From contig NHEP01000011.1 of assembly GCA_002171515.1 (NCBI GenBank), positions 1-35,367 of the forward strand: 35,367 nt of DNA, read 5' to 3'. Below, piece by piece: positions 15,208 through 22,615 of the stretch. Position 1 is the first letter of the stretch; the number at the start of each line of letters is the position of its first letter. The stretch is from a bacterium TMED88. GTDB lineage: Bacteria; Myxococcota_A; UBA9160; UBA4427. The notes beneath the pieces were generated by a model. It saw only the letters and a list, made by a program, of their open reading frames with translations, was not told where the DNA came from and searched no databases. The position numbers were made by a program, and so were the translations under genes.

Positions 15208-16932
15208 CTAGTGGATCTCGACCCAGACCGGCGGCACCAACAGAGGCCTCCCCTCTGGCATCTCCGCCAGCAAGGCCCTTAAAGGCCTGAGCATTCGAGG
15301 GATCGGGACAACGCTTTCCGCCAAACTTGCGATTCGCGAATTGAACAGATCGGCGATTTCTTCTGAGACCGTTTTGGGAGCCGGTCGAATCACGAGCTCA
15401 AGATCGTCGTCGGGCGCGAGATGAAGACTCGTTCGCACCCGATCCAATGCGGTGTGCAGGCCCCCGATTTCATCCACGAGCCCAATCTCGAAAGCTTGAC
15501 GGCCGGTCCATACGCGTCCCTGCGCTACGGCGTCCACACGGCTGATTTCAAGATCTCGCCCCTTCGCGACCCGCTCCAAGAACAGCTGGTAGATGTCGAG
15601 GACAATGCTCTGAAGCCTGGCCTTGGCTCCGGTCGAGAGAGGCTCGCCGGTCAAAAGCAGGTCGGCGAAGGCGCCGCGGGTCATGGACTCCCGGGCAATT
15701 CCCAACTTGTCGAATGTCCCCGCCAAAACCGGGCGCAAGGCGAAGACGCCGATTGAACCCGTCAGGGTGCCGCCGTTGGAGATAATGGCATCTGCACCCG
15801 CCGCCACATAGTAGCCACCGGATGCAGCGACATCAGAGAAAGACGCAACAATCGGCTTGCCTTGTGCTCGGGCCGCAACCAAGGCCTGCCACATTTCCTC
15901 CGAGGCCAGCGCCGAACCACCAGGACTATCCATTCGCAGGATGATGGCATCGATCTCCGGGTCTTCAGCCACTTCCTCGATGACCTCAGTAAAGGTGCGC
16001 GAGGCCATCACCGGGGCGCCTCCCGGTGAACGCGAGGCACGACCTTGAACAATGCTGCCCGTGCCGTAGACCAATGCAACCGAGGCAACCGGCTCAAACC
16101 CGACGTCCTTCGGATCAACTTGCGCGTAATCCTCTCCGTAGATCACCTCCCCGGGCAACTCGTCGAGCAATCCTTTCAGATCACCGACACCGTCTACCAG
16201 TTTCTGCGCCATCAGCTCAGATGGAGTGACCGGGCCTTGGTCGATGGCGGCTCGAACCCCGTCGAGGCTCATGTTGCGCCCTTCGACAATCGCCTGAACG
16301 AAAGCGCCATTGGCTGAGTCGAGAAGCGAAGAGGCCATCTCCCGGTTGGGCCCGGACATCTCGCTCCCGGTGTAGTACTCGACGGCGCTCTTGTACTTAC
16401 CGGCCTTTCCGACGTCGAAACTGACGCCCACTTTTTCCCAGAGTCCGCCCAAGAAAAGGTATTCGGCCGCCAGGCCCACCACTGGAACCGCTCCGCCTTG
16501 AATGACGTGAATTTTTTCCGCGGCGGTCGCGATATAGAACTCTCGCGTGGCGTTGAATGACGCCATGTCGAGGAAAGCAATCACCGGGTGGCCGGCCTCA
16601 CGAACGCGCGCAATGGCTTCCCGGAGCTCCTCAGCCTTGCCCCAACCCATGCTGAGGGGCCGGACCACAAGCACCACCGTTCCAATTCGTTGATCACGTT
16701 CAGCCAGGGCAAGTAGCGAGAGCAATGAAACAAAGGGGCGTTGGCCCTCTCCCAATGCGCGGGCCAACAAGGAGGGCTGCGGTGACTCGACGTACTCGCC
16801 CTCTAGCTCAAGGACGAGTGTTGTTCCGGGTTCGATCGTCATGACGCCACGCGTTCTCAGAAAGTAGACGGAGGCGCCAACGATCAGTAGAACCACGACA
16901 ACGTTTCGCAACCACTTCGATTTCTTCTTCAT
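15208..16932 (-). CDS. sppA: Signal peptide peptidase SppA, 67K type (protease IV)
   Basis: 574 residues with two tandem crotonase-like SppA domains, the long enterobacterial layout rather than the short 36K form. An N-terminal membrane anchor (WLRNVVVVLLIVGASVYFL) places it in the inner membrane facing the periplasm, where it degrades cleaved signal peptides. The catalytic dyad is present: Lys181 in GKYKSAVEYY of the first domain and Ser371 in VAASGGYYVAAG of the second, with the conserved RMDSPGGSALASEE before it. The ATG at 16932 has AAGGGG 6 bases upstream; the eight codons before it are open but lack a better site. It stands between the SRPBCC gene and the ABC transporter, with about 60 and 110 base gaps. 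Confidence 0.92.
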   Translation of the reverse strand: MKKKSKWLRNVVVVLLIVGASVYFLRTRGVMTIEPGTTLVLELEGEYVESPQPSLLARALGEGQRPFVSLLSLLALAERDQRIGTVVLVVRPLSMGWGKAEELREAIARVREAGHPVIAFLDMASFNATREFYIATAAEKIHVIQGGAVPVVGLAAEYLFLGGLWEKVGVSFDVGKAGKYKSAVEYYTGSEMSGPNREMASSLLDSANGAFVQAIVEGRNMSLDGVRAAIDQGPVTPSELMAQKLVDGVGDLKGLLDELPGEVIYGEDYAQVDPKDVGFEPVASVALVYGTGSIVQGRASRSPGGAPVMASRTFTEVIEEVAEDPEIDAIILRMDSPGGSALASEEMWQALVAARAQGKPIVASFSDVAASGGYYVAAGADAIISNGGTLTGSIGVFALRPVLAGTFDKLGIARESMTRGAFADLLLTGEPLSTGAKARLQSIVLDIYQLFLERVAKGRDLEISRVDAVAQGRVWTGRQAFEIGLVDEIGGLHTALDRVRTSLHLAPDDDLELVIRPAPKTVSEEIADLFNSRIASLAESVVPIPRMLRPLRALLAEMPEGRPLLVPPVWVEIH

Positions 16933-17043
16933 TCTAACCCCTTGCGCTGACCCCACAGGCTATCCCACATCGATGGGTCAGTCGGTGTTGCGGTCAAAAG
17001 CGCCGAAACTGTGCGGACGGCGTCTAAGCCCAGTCGGCGAAAA

Positions 17044-17856
17044 CTATCGAGCTTCCAAGCGGCTCAATTCGATTTGATCGAAGACGATCAGGAGCAAAAC
17101 GAGAGAACCCAAGGCCCAGGAGATTGAGCGAAGCGCCACATCCCATAGAGGAATCTCAACTGGGCCTGTCGTCCACCACGGCGAGAGGGCCGCCATCACG
17201 GCGCTGAGAATCGGAGGTCCAAATTGGTGTAGGACATAGTAAAGGCCCGCCAGCGGCCGACCGGCGGCTGCGGCTAAATTCAACACCGCCATCAGGCCGA
17301 CTCCGCCGAAGACCATCAAAACGGCCACCAAGCGTGGGAGAAAGAGCGAAGCCATCATGGCCAGTGCCGCCATGGTGACGCAGGACAAGAGCACCGAGAG
17401 GGTGGCCCAAATGGCCGGCAGGAGAGGAAGGCCGCCTCGAATCGAGAGAAAGAAGCTCGCCCCGCCGCATAGCAGAAGCGCTGCGCCCAGAGAAACAATC
17501 AGGGAGCCCAGCAGCCGACCAAGTGCCAATGTCGGTCGACTGATGGGGCGAGCCAACCAAAGCGTCGCGCTGCCATCCTCGAAGATTTCTCGTAGATGGT
17601 CCGAGGCCAACAAGCCCGCAAGGGCAATGCTCCAGATCGCCAAAAGACCGAAAGTAAACAGCCCGGCCAGGCTACTGAGATCCATCGTTTGGGGCTCGCC
17701 CTGCACCACCACATTCGCGTTGCAGGATGTGCAGCTATCCATCATGAACAGCGAGAGCACGCTAATCACCAGCACCGCAGGCACCAGTCTCCGTTGGCTG
17801 GCATCGCGAACGGCCTGGGTGGTCAACCATCGCAAGGGGCGCGATTCGATCCTCAC
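17044..17856 (-). CDS. ABC-2 type transporter permease
   Basis: 270 residues with about six hydrophobic helices, for example VLVISVLSLFMMDS, FGLLAIWSIALAGLLAS, GSLIVSLGAALLLCGGASFF and VLMVFGGVGLMAVLNLAAA. After the second helix is DHLREIFEDGSATLWLARPISR, the cytoplasmic coupling segment typical of ABC-2 exporters of the NatB/Cu-export kind. A small CTSCNANV loop lies after the first helix. The start is GTG at 17856 and overlaps the ATPase stop by 4 bases, so the pair is a single transporter. Substrate unknown. Confidence 0.85.
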   Translation of the reverse strand: MRIESRPLRWLTTQAVRDASQRRLVPAVLVISVLSLFMMDSCTSCNANVVVQGEPQTMDLSSLAGLFTFGLLAIWSIALAGLLASDHLREIFEDGSATLWLARPISRPTLALGRLLGSLIVSLGAALLLCGGASFFLSIRGGLPLLPAIWATLSVLLSCVTMAALAMMASLFLPRLVAVLMVFGGVGLMAVLNLAAAAGRPLAGLYYVLHQFGPPILSAVMAALSPWWTTGPVEIPLWDVALRSISWALGSLVLLLIVFDQIELSRLEAR

Positions 17857-18587
17857 TGAGTGCCCCCGGCCCCTGCAAGCGGATTGATTAAACGAACGAA
17901 GGCATCTTCCAAGTCTTCCCCCTCGTGCACCACCTCCTGAATCGAACCCTGAGCTACCACCCGACCCTCTTTGAGCACTACGAGTCGGTCACAAAGGCGT
18001 TCGACCTCGGACAGAAGGTGTGAACTAATGAGTACTGTGCAGCCCCTGTCCTGAGCGGACGAAATCCACTCTCGGGCCTGCCTCATCCCAATCGGATCCA
18101 AGCCACTGCTCGGCTCATCTAAAAGAAGGAGTTTTGGATCTCCAATCAGGGCCTGGGCAAAGCCAACGCGTTGGGCCAAGCCCTTGGAGAGCACTCCGAT
18201 GCGATCGCTGCGTCGACCGGTGAGACCAGTGAGCTCAATCACGCGGTCGACCTCTGCGGCCACAGACTTCTCGGGAACACCCGCCAACAAGGCATGCAAT
18301 CCGATATATCCCTCGACGGCCATGTGGGTCGGCAGGCCAAGTCGCTCCGGCAAGTAGCCGAGACCCTGACGAGCCTCGGGGTCAAGCGGGTCCCATCCCT
18401 GCACCGTCACGCGACCGGCGCTGGGATGTGCCATCCCCAGAATGAGCCGCAAGGCCGTGGTTTTGCCCGCACCATTCGGGCCGAGCAATCCCAGAGCGGC
18501 CCCCTTGGGCAGCACAAGGTCCATCGTCTCAAGAGCGGTCCGAGACCCATAGTCTTTGCGGACGCCTGCGAATTCAATGACCGACAT
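17853..18587 (-). CDS. ABC transporter ATP-binding protein
   Basis: 244 residues, a single nucleotide-binding domain. Walker A is GPNGAGKT (near residue 35-42), the signature is LSKGLAQRVGFAQAL, Walker B is LLLLDEPSSGLDP, and the switch His is in LISSHLLSEVE. The form matches the CcmA/NatA group that partners with ABC-2 permeases, and the next gene is such a permease, overlapping by 4 bases. The ATG at 18587 has AGGA about 7 bases upstream. It is divergent from nudC with about 115 bases between, which should contain both promoters. No substrate-binding protein is present, consistent with export. Confidence 0.9.
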   Translation of the reverse strand: MSVIEFAGVRKDYGSRTALETMDLVLPKGAALGLLGPNGAGKTTALRLILGMAHPSAGRVTVQGWDPLDPEARQGLGYLPERLGLPTHMAVEGYIGLHALLAGVPEKSVAAEVDRVIELTGLTGRRSDRIGVLSKGLAQRVGFAQALIGDPKLLLLDEPSSGLDPIGMRQAREWISSAQDRGCTVLISSHLLSEVERLCDRLVVLKEGRVVAQGSIQEVVHEGEDLEDAFVRLINPLAGAGGTQ

Positions 18588-18704
18588 GGGGCCAATCCTA
18601 ACCTGCCCCCTGCTGAACTGCCGGTGGGGGGACGCTTTCAGCCGAGGTCCCGGATTTTGAGTGCGGTGTGCCTGGGTGGCTCGGTCTCGACTACCCTCAC
18701 CGAC

Positions 18705-19544
18705 ATGTCTGAATTACTGCCTCTCGCCTTCATTCCAGACCACCGGCCGCCGGAGGACTCCGGAAAAGACCCGATGCTGTTCGCTTTTCGAAATCGCGAA
18801 TTGCTCGTCACCCAGGACAATGCTCTGCCAAATGTCTCGGCCATTGATGCCCATGACATCGAAGCAGTTCGGACCCAATACCTTGGACGGCTCGCCGAAC
18901 GCCACTGTTTTTCAGCTGAGTTGGACGAAAGCTTCCGACCACCCGACGGATTCGCTCTTCGCGACCTTCGAATGTTGTTCGGTGCATTCGACTCCACACT
19001 GCACGCCTTAGCGGGACGCGCCGTCCAGATTGTCGAATGGGATCGGACCCATCAATTCTGCGGGGCCTGCGGAGGCCCCACAAAAATCTCAAGTGGCGAC
19101 CGGTCACGGGCTTGCCCCGAGTGTGAAATCCCCATGTACCCCCGACTGTCTCCGGCGATGATTGTTGTTGTCGAACGCGGAGACGAAATTCTTTTGGGCC
19201 GTTCAAAACACTTTCCGCCGGGGATCTTCAGCGCACTCGCGGGCTTTGTCGAGCCCGGAGAAAGTGCCGAGGAAGCGGTGATCCGGGAAGTCTGGGAGGA
19301 AACTCGGATTGTCGTGGACGAGGTGCAGTATTTCTCCAGCCAACCGTGGCCTTTTCCTAATTCATTGATGTTGGGATTTACGGCCAAATACGCGAGCGGC
19401 GAAGTCGATACCACCCACGACGACGAGATGGAAGATGCGCAGTGGTTCCATGTTGACGCCATGCCCAACATGTTTCCTGGGAACATCAGCATCTCGCAGT
19501 GGCTGATTCAAGACTTCATGCAGCGAAAACGCCCGGGACGCTGA
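18705..19544 (+). CDS. nudC: NADH pyrophosphatase NudC (Nudix hydrolase)
   Basis: 279 residues with the NudC layout: an N-terminal domain, a zinc ribbon (HQFCGACGG and CPECEIPMYPR, from about residue 116), the Nudix box starting near residue 179, and the NAD-specific signature SQPWPFPNS directly after it. It should hydrolyse NADH to NMNH and AMP and could remove NAD caps from RNA. In the Nudix box GFVEPGE...REVWEETRI the usual final Gly (EExGU) is Arg; the catalytic glutamates are kept. The ATG at 18705 is the first start before the conserved region but has no clear ribosome binding site, so it may be leaderless. The frame is open far upstream, over the antisense of the ABC gene, which I disregard. 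Confidence 0.88.
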   Translation: MSELLPLAFIPDHRPPEDSGKDPMLFAFRNRELLVTQDNALPNVSAIDAHDIEAVRTQYLGRLAERHCFSAELDESFRPPDGFALRDLRMLFGAFDSTLHALAGRAVQIVEWDRTHQFCGACGGPTKISSGDRSRACPECEIPMYPRLSPAMIVVVERGDEILLGRSKHFPPGIFSALAGFVEPGESAEEAVIREVWEETRIVVDEVQYFSSQPWPFPNSLMLGFTAKYASGEVDTTHDDEMEDAQWFHVDAMPNMFPGNISISQWLIQDFMQRKRPGR

Positions 19545-19557
19545 AGCTCGCCAAGCA

Positions 19558-20409
19558 TTAAGGCAAACCGCAGCCCGGAATATCGACTTCGACCACTTCG
19601 ATTTGCCCGTCTCTTTCTCGCGTGCAGTGGTCGGGCACGCTGTCTCCGGCAGTGCAAATGAAGAGATGCCTTCGTTCGGGGCCACCGAGCATGCAGGCGT
19701 AAGCCTGACGCTCCACTGCGACGCGATGCGTGATTTCTCCCCCTTCCACAACTCGAAAACACCCATGACTGACGGGAGAGGCGACCCACACCGCCCCATC
19801 GGCATCGAGTGCAATGCCGTCCGGCAGGAGGGCCTCGAACTCGGCCCATACCCGCCGATGGGTGAGAGATCCGTCCGGCTCGATGTCGAAAGCCGTAAGC
19901 CGCCGACCCATGGTTTCGGCCACGATCAGAGTGCGACCATCCGGCGTGATCACGCTTCCGTTGGGAAAGTCGAGGTCCGCGGCAGCGACCTGGGTAGATC
20001 CATCGGGGTCAACGCGCAGCAGCTGAGCGAGGCAACGCGTCCCGCCGCCGTGAAGATCCCAGCCAAAATGGCCCACGTAGGCTTGTCCCTGGCGATTGAC
20101 CACCATGTCGTTGCAGTGGAAACTCGCCCAGGCGCTCAAGTCTGCGTGCACGGCGAGCTGGCCGTCTGGCTCTTGGCGCAGAAGCTGGCGATTGCGCATC
20201 GAAACCACGAGCAGCCGGCCATCGGGCAACCAACCGAGCCCTGAGGGGTCGTTTTCCACCGTGCAGATTTCACGCCTTTGGCCCGCCAAGTCCACGGTCA
20301 AAACTTTTTGACTGTGCATGTCGGAGAACCAGAGAAGACCCTCCCGCCAGCGAGGCCCTTCTCCGAAAGCCAGGTCATCGAGAAGGGTCGTGGTGTGAAT
20401 CGTAAGCAT
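19558..20409 (-). CDS. SMP-30/gluconolactonase family protein
   Basis: 283 residues forming a six-bladed propeller of the SMP-30/LRE type. Metal ligands expected for the family are visible: Glu in FGEGPRWREG (near residue 17), Asn in DFPNGSVITPDG and Asp in LLPDGIALDADG; the segment SFHCNDMVVNRQGQAYVGHFG matches the conserved NDxxVD/NDGxxD region. It probably hydrolyses a sugar lactone or similar ester; the exact substrate is unknown. The ATG at 20409 has GGAG about 8 bases upstream. It follows the VOC gene by 35 bases with a stem-loop between them, and converges with nudC 13 bases away. Confidence 0.85.
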   Translation of the reverse strand: MLTIHTTTLLDDLAFGEGPRWREGLLWFSDMHSQKVLTVDLAGQRREICTVENDPSGLGWLPDGRLLVVSMRNRQLLRQEPDGQLAVHADLSAWASFHCNDMVVNRQGQAYVGHFGWDLHGGGTRCLAQLLRVDPDGSTQVAAADLDFPNGSVITPDGRTLIVAETMGRRLTAFDIEPDGSLTHRRVWAEFEALLPDGIALDADGAVWVASPVSHGCFRVVEGGEITHRVAVERQAYACMLGGPERRHLFICTAGDSVPDHCTRERDGQIEVVEVDIPGCGLP

Positions 20410-20429
20410 TTGAAAACTCCGCCTCTTTG

Positions 20430-20451
20430 GGCCTGACCAACCGATCAGGCC
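20430..20451 (-). terminator. Intercistronic stem-loop after the VOC gene
   Basis: GGCCTGA and TCAGGCC form a 7-bp stem with an 8-base loop; the VOC stop codon lies in one arm. No T-run follows on the minus strand, so it may be a processing or attenuating hairpin between the VOC and SMP-30 genes rather than a full terminator. Confidence 0.35.
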
Positions 20452-20933
20452 GAAGCCCGAGCAATCGTCGCGAAGGCCTCGCGAACTTCGGCGGGTGCTT
20501 GGACGAGCTCGACCAGCACACCCTCGGAGCCCTGGGGAGACTCTTCATTGCCCTTGGGGTGAATGAAGCAAACATCGAATCCCGCTGCACCGGCGCGAAT
20601 CCCACCCGGCGTAAAACGGACGCCTTGCTGGCCCAGCCAGTCAACAGCCGCCGGAAGATCATCGATCCACAGTCCCACATGATTGAGGGCGGGGTCATGC
20701 ACTTTGGGGCGGCTCTCTGGGTCGATGGGCTGCATCAAGTCCACCTCGACCTTGAAGGGCCCGGCGCCGGCCTCACAGATATCTTCGTCGACATTCTCTT
20801 TCTCGCTGCGATAGCTGGATGCGTACTCGAGGCCGAGAAGATCGACCCAGAAACGACGCAGTTTCTCTTTGTCGAGGCCGCCCACGGCAATTTGTTGGAC
20901 ACCAAGAACCTGAAAGGGACGCGGGGAAGGCAA
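20445..20933 (-). CDS. VOC family protein (glyoxalase/methylmalonyl-CoA epimerase-like)
   Basis: 162 residues with two beta-alpha-beta-beta-beta modules of the vicinal oxygen chelate fold. The second half ([22 protein letters not shown], in parts, then FIHPKG and [10 protein letters not shown]) resembles methylmalonyl-CoA epimerase, with metal ligands His and Glu in place. In the first module the usual metal His seems replaced by Gln (GVQQIAVGG), so activity is uncertain. I chose the TTG at 20933 because AAGGAG lies 7 bases upstream; a GTG at 20969 is open in frame but has no such site. Its neighbours (SMP-30, rlmE) give no pathway. Glyoxalase, epimerase or dioxygenase-like roles are all possible. 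Confidence 0.75.
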   Translation of the reverse strand: MPSPRPFQVLGVQQIAVGGLDKEKLRRFWVDLLGLEYASSYRSEKENVDEDICEAGAGPFKVEVDLMQPIDPESRPKVHDPALNHVGLWIDDLPAAVDWLGQQGVRFTPGGIRAGAAGFDVCFIHPKGNEESPQGSEGVLVELVQAPAEVREAFATIARASA

Positions 20934-21018
20934 GGCTGAACTCCTTGTTGTGATTGAGATGATGGACACTCGTCGAGGCTGGATCGAGCGATCGGCGCGG
21001 GGCCGAGAGCTTAGGGGT

Positions 21019-21606
21019 TCACGAGGCGGGCCCCCTGGCCTCGGGGCTCGACCCGCCGGCCGAGGGAGGGACGTCCGGTTTTTGGTAGGCCCGGGCCAGC
21101 AAGTAGCGTTCGCTGCTGCCCTTACGGGTAGCCTTCGCTTTGACGGTCTTCACTTGCTCAAAAGCCTCTCGCATCCGTTGCTGAAAAGCCTGCGCTTCCG
21201 GGCACTCCAAAAGCTTCAGCAGCAGTGCCCCATCCTGCTGAATTAATTGAGGAATCATATACTCCACGGCGTCGAGCAGGCGCTCCTCCGCCGCGCGATC
21301 GGTTTCCCGTACGCCGGTGAGCTTGGGCGCGGCGTCGGAGAGCAGAACATGGCAGCGGCCGCCCAAGGCTTTGAGAATGCGTTCGCAAATATCGGCGTCT
21401 TCAAGGTCGCCCTTCAATGCGAACACGTTCTCAATTTCGAGGGGCGGCTCAATGGCGACTCGATCGACTCCGACAACGCGGCCGCCGGGGCCCACCGCCC
21501 GGGCGGCTTCCTGAAGCCAACCCCCCGGCCAGCAGCCGAGGTCAATCACCCTCTGCCCCCGAGCCAGCACCCGATGCTGCCCCTGCAACTCGGCGAGCTT
21601 GTACAC
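21019..21606 (-). CDS. rlmE: RlmE/FtsJ-family 23S rRNA 2'-O-methyltransferase, start uncertain
   Basis: From the GTG at 21606 it reads 195 residues of a RrmJ-type enzyme, which methylates U2552 of 23S rRNA. SAM motif I is [11 protein letters not shown], and the catalytic K-D-K-E set appears as Lys in VYKL at the very start, Asp in [11 protein letters not shown], Lys in LLLKLLE and Glu in SSERYLLA. The reading frame continues upstream through codons for ARYDRKDHFHQRAKREGF and RSRA, which is the conserved N-terminus of this family, until the TAG stop of rplC at 21682-21684. In those 25 codons there is no ATG, GTG, TTG or CTG. The family N-terminus would fit a start at the GTC at 21675, so the true start is non-standard, mutated or misread. 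The C-terminal tail is a Pro/Ser-rich extension. Confidence 0.82.
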   Translation of the reverse strand: MYKLAELQGQHRVLARGQRVIDLGCWPGGWLQEAARAVGPGGRVVGVDRVAIEPPLEIENVFALKGDLEDADICERILKALGGRCHVLLSDAAPKLTGVRETDRAAEERLLDAVEYMIPQLIQQDGALLLKLLECPEAQAFQQRMREAFEQVKTVKAKATRKGSSERYLLARAYQKPDVPPSAGGSSPEARGPAS

Positions 21607-21681
21607 CGCACGCGATCGAAAACCCTCGCGTTTCGCGCGCTGGTGGAAATGGTCCTTGCGGTCGTAGCGGGCGACGGCGAA

Positions 21682-22332
21682 CTACTTCGTCTTGGGGGCG
21701 ATGGCCGCGCGAACGCGCACCAAGCCGTTGTTGTGACCCGGTACCGCGCCGCGGAGAAAAATTAGGTTTTTGTCCGCGTCCACGCGAACCACTTCCAGGT
21801 TTTGAACCGTGACTCGGGCATCACCCATCTGGCCAGCATGCTTCTGGCCTTTCCAGACCTTCGCCGGGTAAGCGCCCGCGCCAATCGAGCCGGGGTGGCG
21901 GAAGTATTCGTGCGTACCATGCGTTCGCTTTTTGATCGCAAAGCCGTGGCGCTTGACCACGCCCTGAAAACCGCGCCCCTTGGAGGTCCCCACCGCGTCC
22001 ACGCGCTGCCCATCTTCAAAGATGTCGGCCTTCAGAATCTGCCCAACCTCGAATTCCCCCGCCTCCTCCTCGGAAATGCGACTTTCCGCTAGGTGCCGAA
22101 GGGGGTCAATGCCGGACTTCGCGAAATGACCGGATTCAGGTTTGTTGAAGAGTTTGGCGCGGCGTTCACCAAAACCGAGCTGAACGGCGGCATAGCCATC
22201 TTTTTCTTCGCTCTTCTTGATTCGAACGACGGTATTCGGGCCGGCTTCAAGAACCGTCACCGGAATGGCTTCGCCAGTTTCACTATAAATTTGGGTCATG
22301 CCGAGCTTGCGGCACATCAACTCGATGGACAT
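21682..22332 (-). CDS. rplC: 50S ribosomal protein L3
   Basis: 216 residues, full-length bacterial L3, which binds 23S rRNA near the peptidyl-transferase centre and helps start assembly of the large subunit. Conserved parts are the opening CRKLGMTQIY, the loop SKGRGFQGVVKRHGF, then HPGSIGAG, and KGQKHAGQMGDARVTVQNLEVVRVD, including the Gln that is methylated in some species. The ATG at 22332 has GGGAG about 8 bases upstream; ten earlier codons are open but unlike L3. It is alone here: no rpsJ, rplD or rplW, so it is outside an S10 operon. Downstream in the same frame is rlmE. It may be the only copy or a second one; this window cannot tell. Confidence 0.95.
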   Translation of the reverse strand: MSIELMCRKLGMTQIYSETGEAIPVTVLEAGPNTVVRIKKSEEKDGYAAVQLGFGERRAKLFNKPESGHFAKSGIDPLRHLAESRISEEEAGEFEVGQILKADIFEDGQRVDAVGTSKGRGFQGVVKRHGFAIKKRTHGTHEYFRHPGSIGAGAYPAKVWKGQKHAGQMGDARVTVQNLEVVRVDADKNLIFLRGAVPGHNNGLVRVRAAIAPKTK

Positions 22333-22615
22333 GGTGGAACTCCCAACCTCGGATTGGACCACCCAATGGGCGCTCTTCGCGGGTCAAATGGGGAATGGAC
22401 TTCGTTCGCTGAATTTCAACGGCTATAGGGTTTCGACGGGGCAGGGGGCTCGGCGAACCCAAGACATCATGCAATGCTCTCGGCACGAGCCATGGTGCGC
22501 CTTGGACTTGCTAACTTCCCACCTCGTCCGGACCGGACTCGCCCCTTGGGCCGAGTCCCATCCGTCTGCCCCGGGGAATCCCGGCGGCGGCGGAATATAG
22601 AGAGACCCTCTGCTG
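22333..22615. other. Divergent intergenic region between rplC and the phosphodiesterase gene
   Basis: About 280 bases with no convincing gene. It should hold the rplC promoter and leader on the minus strand and the promoter of the glycosyltransferase cluster on the plus strand. It contains a perfect 7-bp stem-loop at 22535-22558 (listed separately). I could not pick out a credible -35/-10 pair on either strand. Confidence 0.45.
22535..22558. promoter_or_regulatory. Perfect stem-loop GGACTCG-N10-CGAGTCC
   Basis: A 7-bp perfect stem with a 10-base loop, about 58 bases upstream of the phosphodiesterase ATG and about 200 bases upstream of the rplC start. There is no T-run. It could be a leader hairpin of the plus-strand operon or an operator. 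A link to L3 autoregulation is possible only if the rplC transcript starts this far away. Confidence 0.3.

Noticed and set aside
18171-18704. Upstream extension of nudC giving 457 residues
   Set aside because: The added part is antisense to the ABC ATPase gene and unlike NudC. The NudC-like sequence starts at the ATG at 18705.
22434-22470. String resembling a tmRNA-like opening and a bulged hairpin (GGGTTTCGACGGGGC...)
   Set aside because: No tRNA-like acceptor pairing or tag reading frame can be found around it, and the gap is too short for tmRNA.
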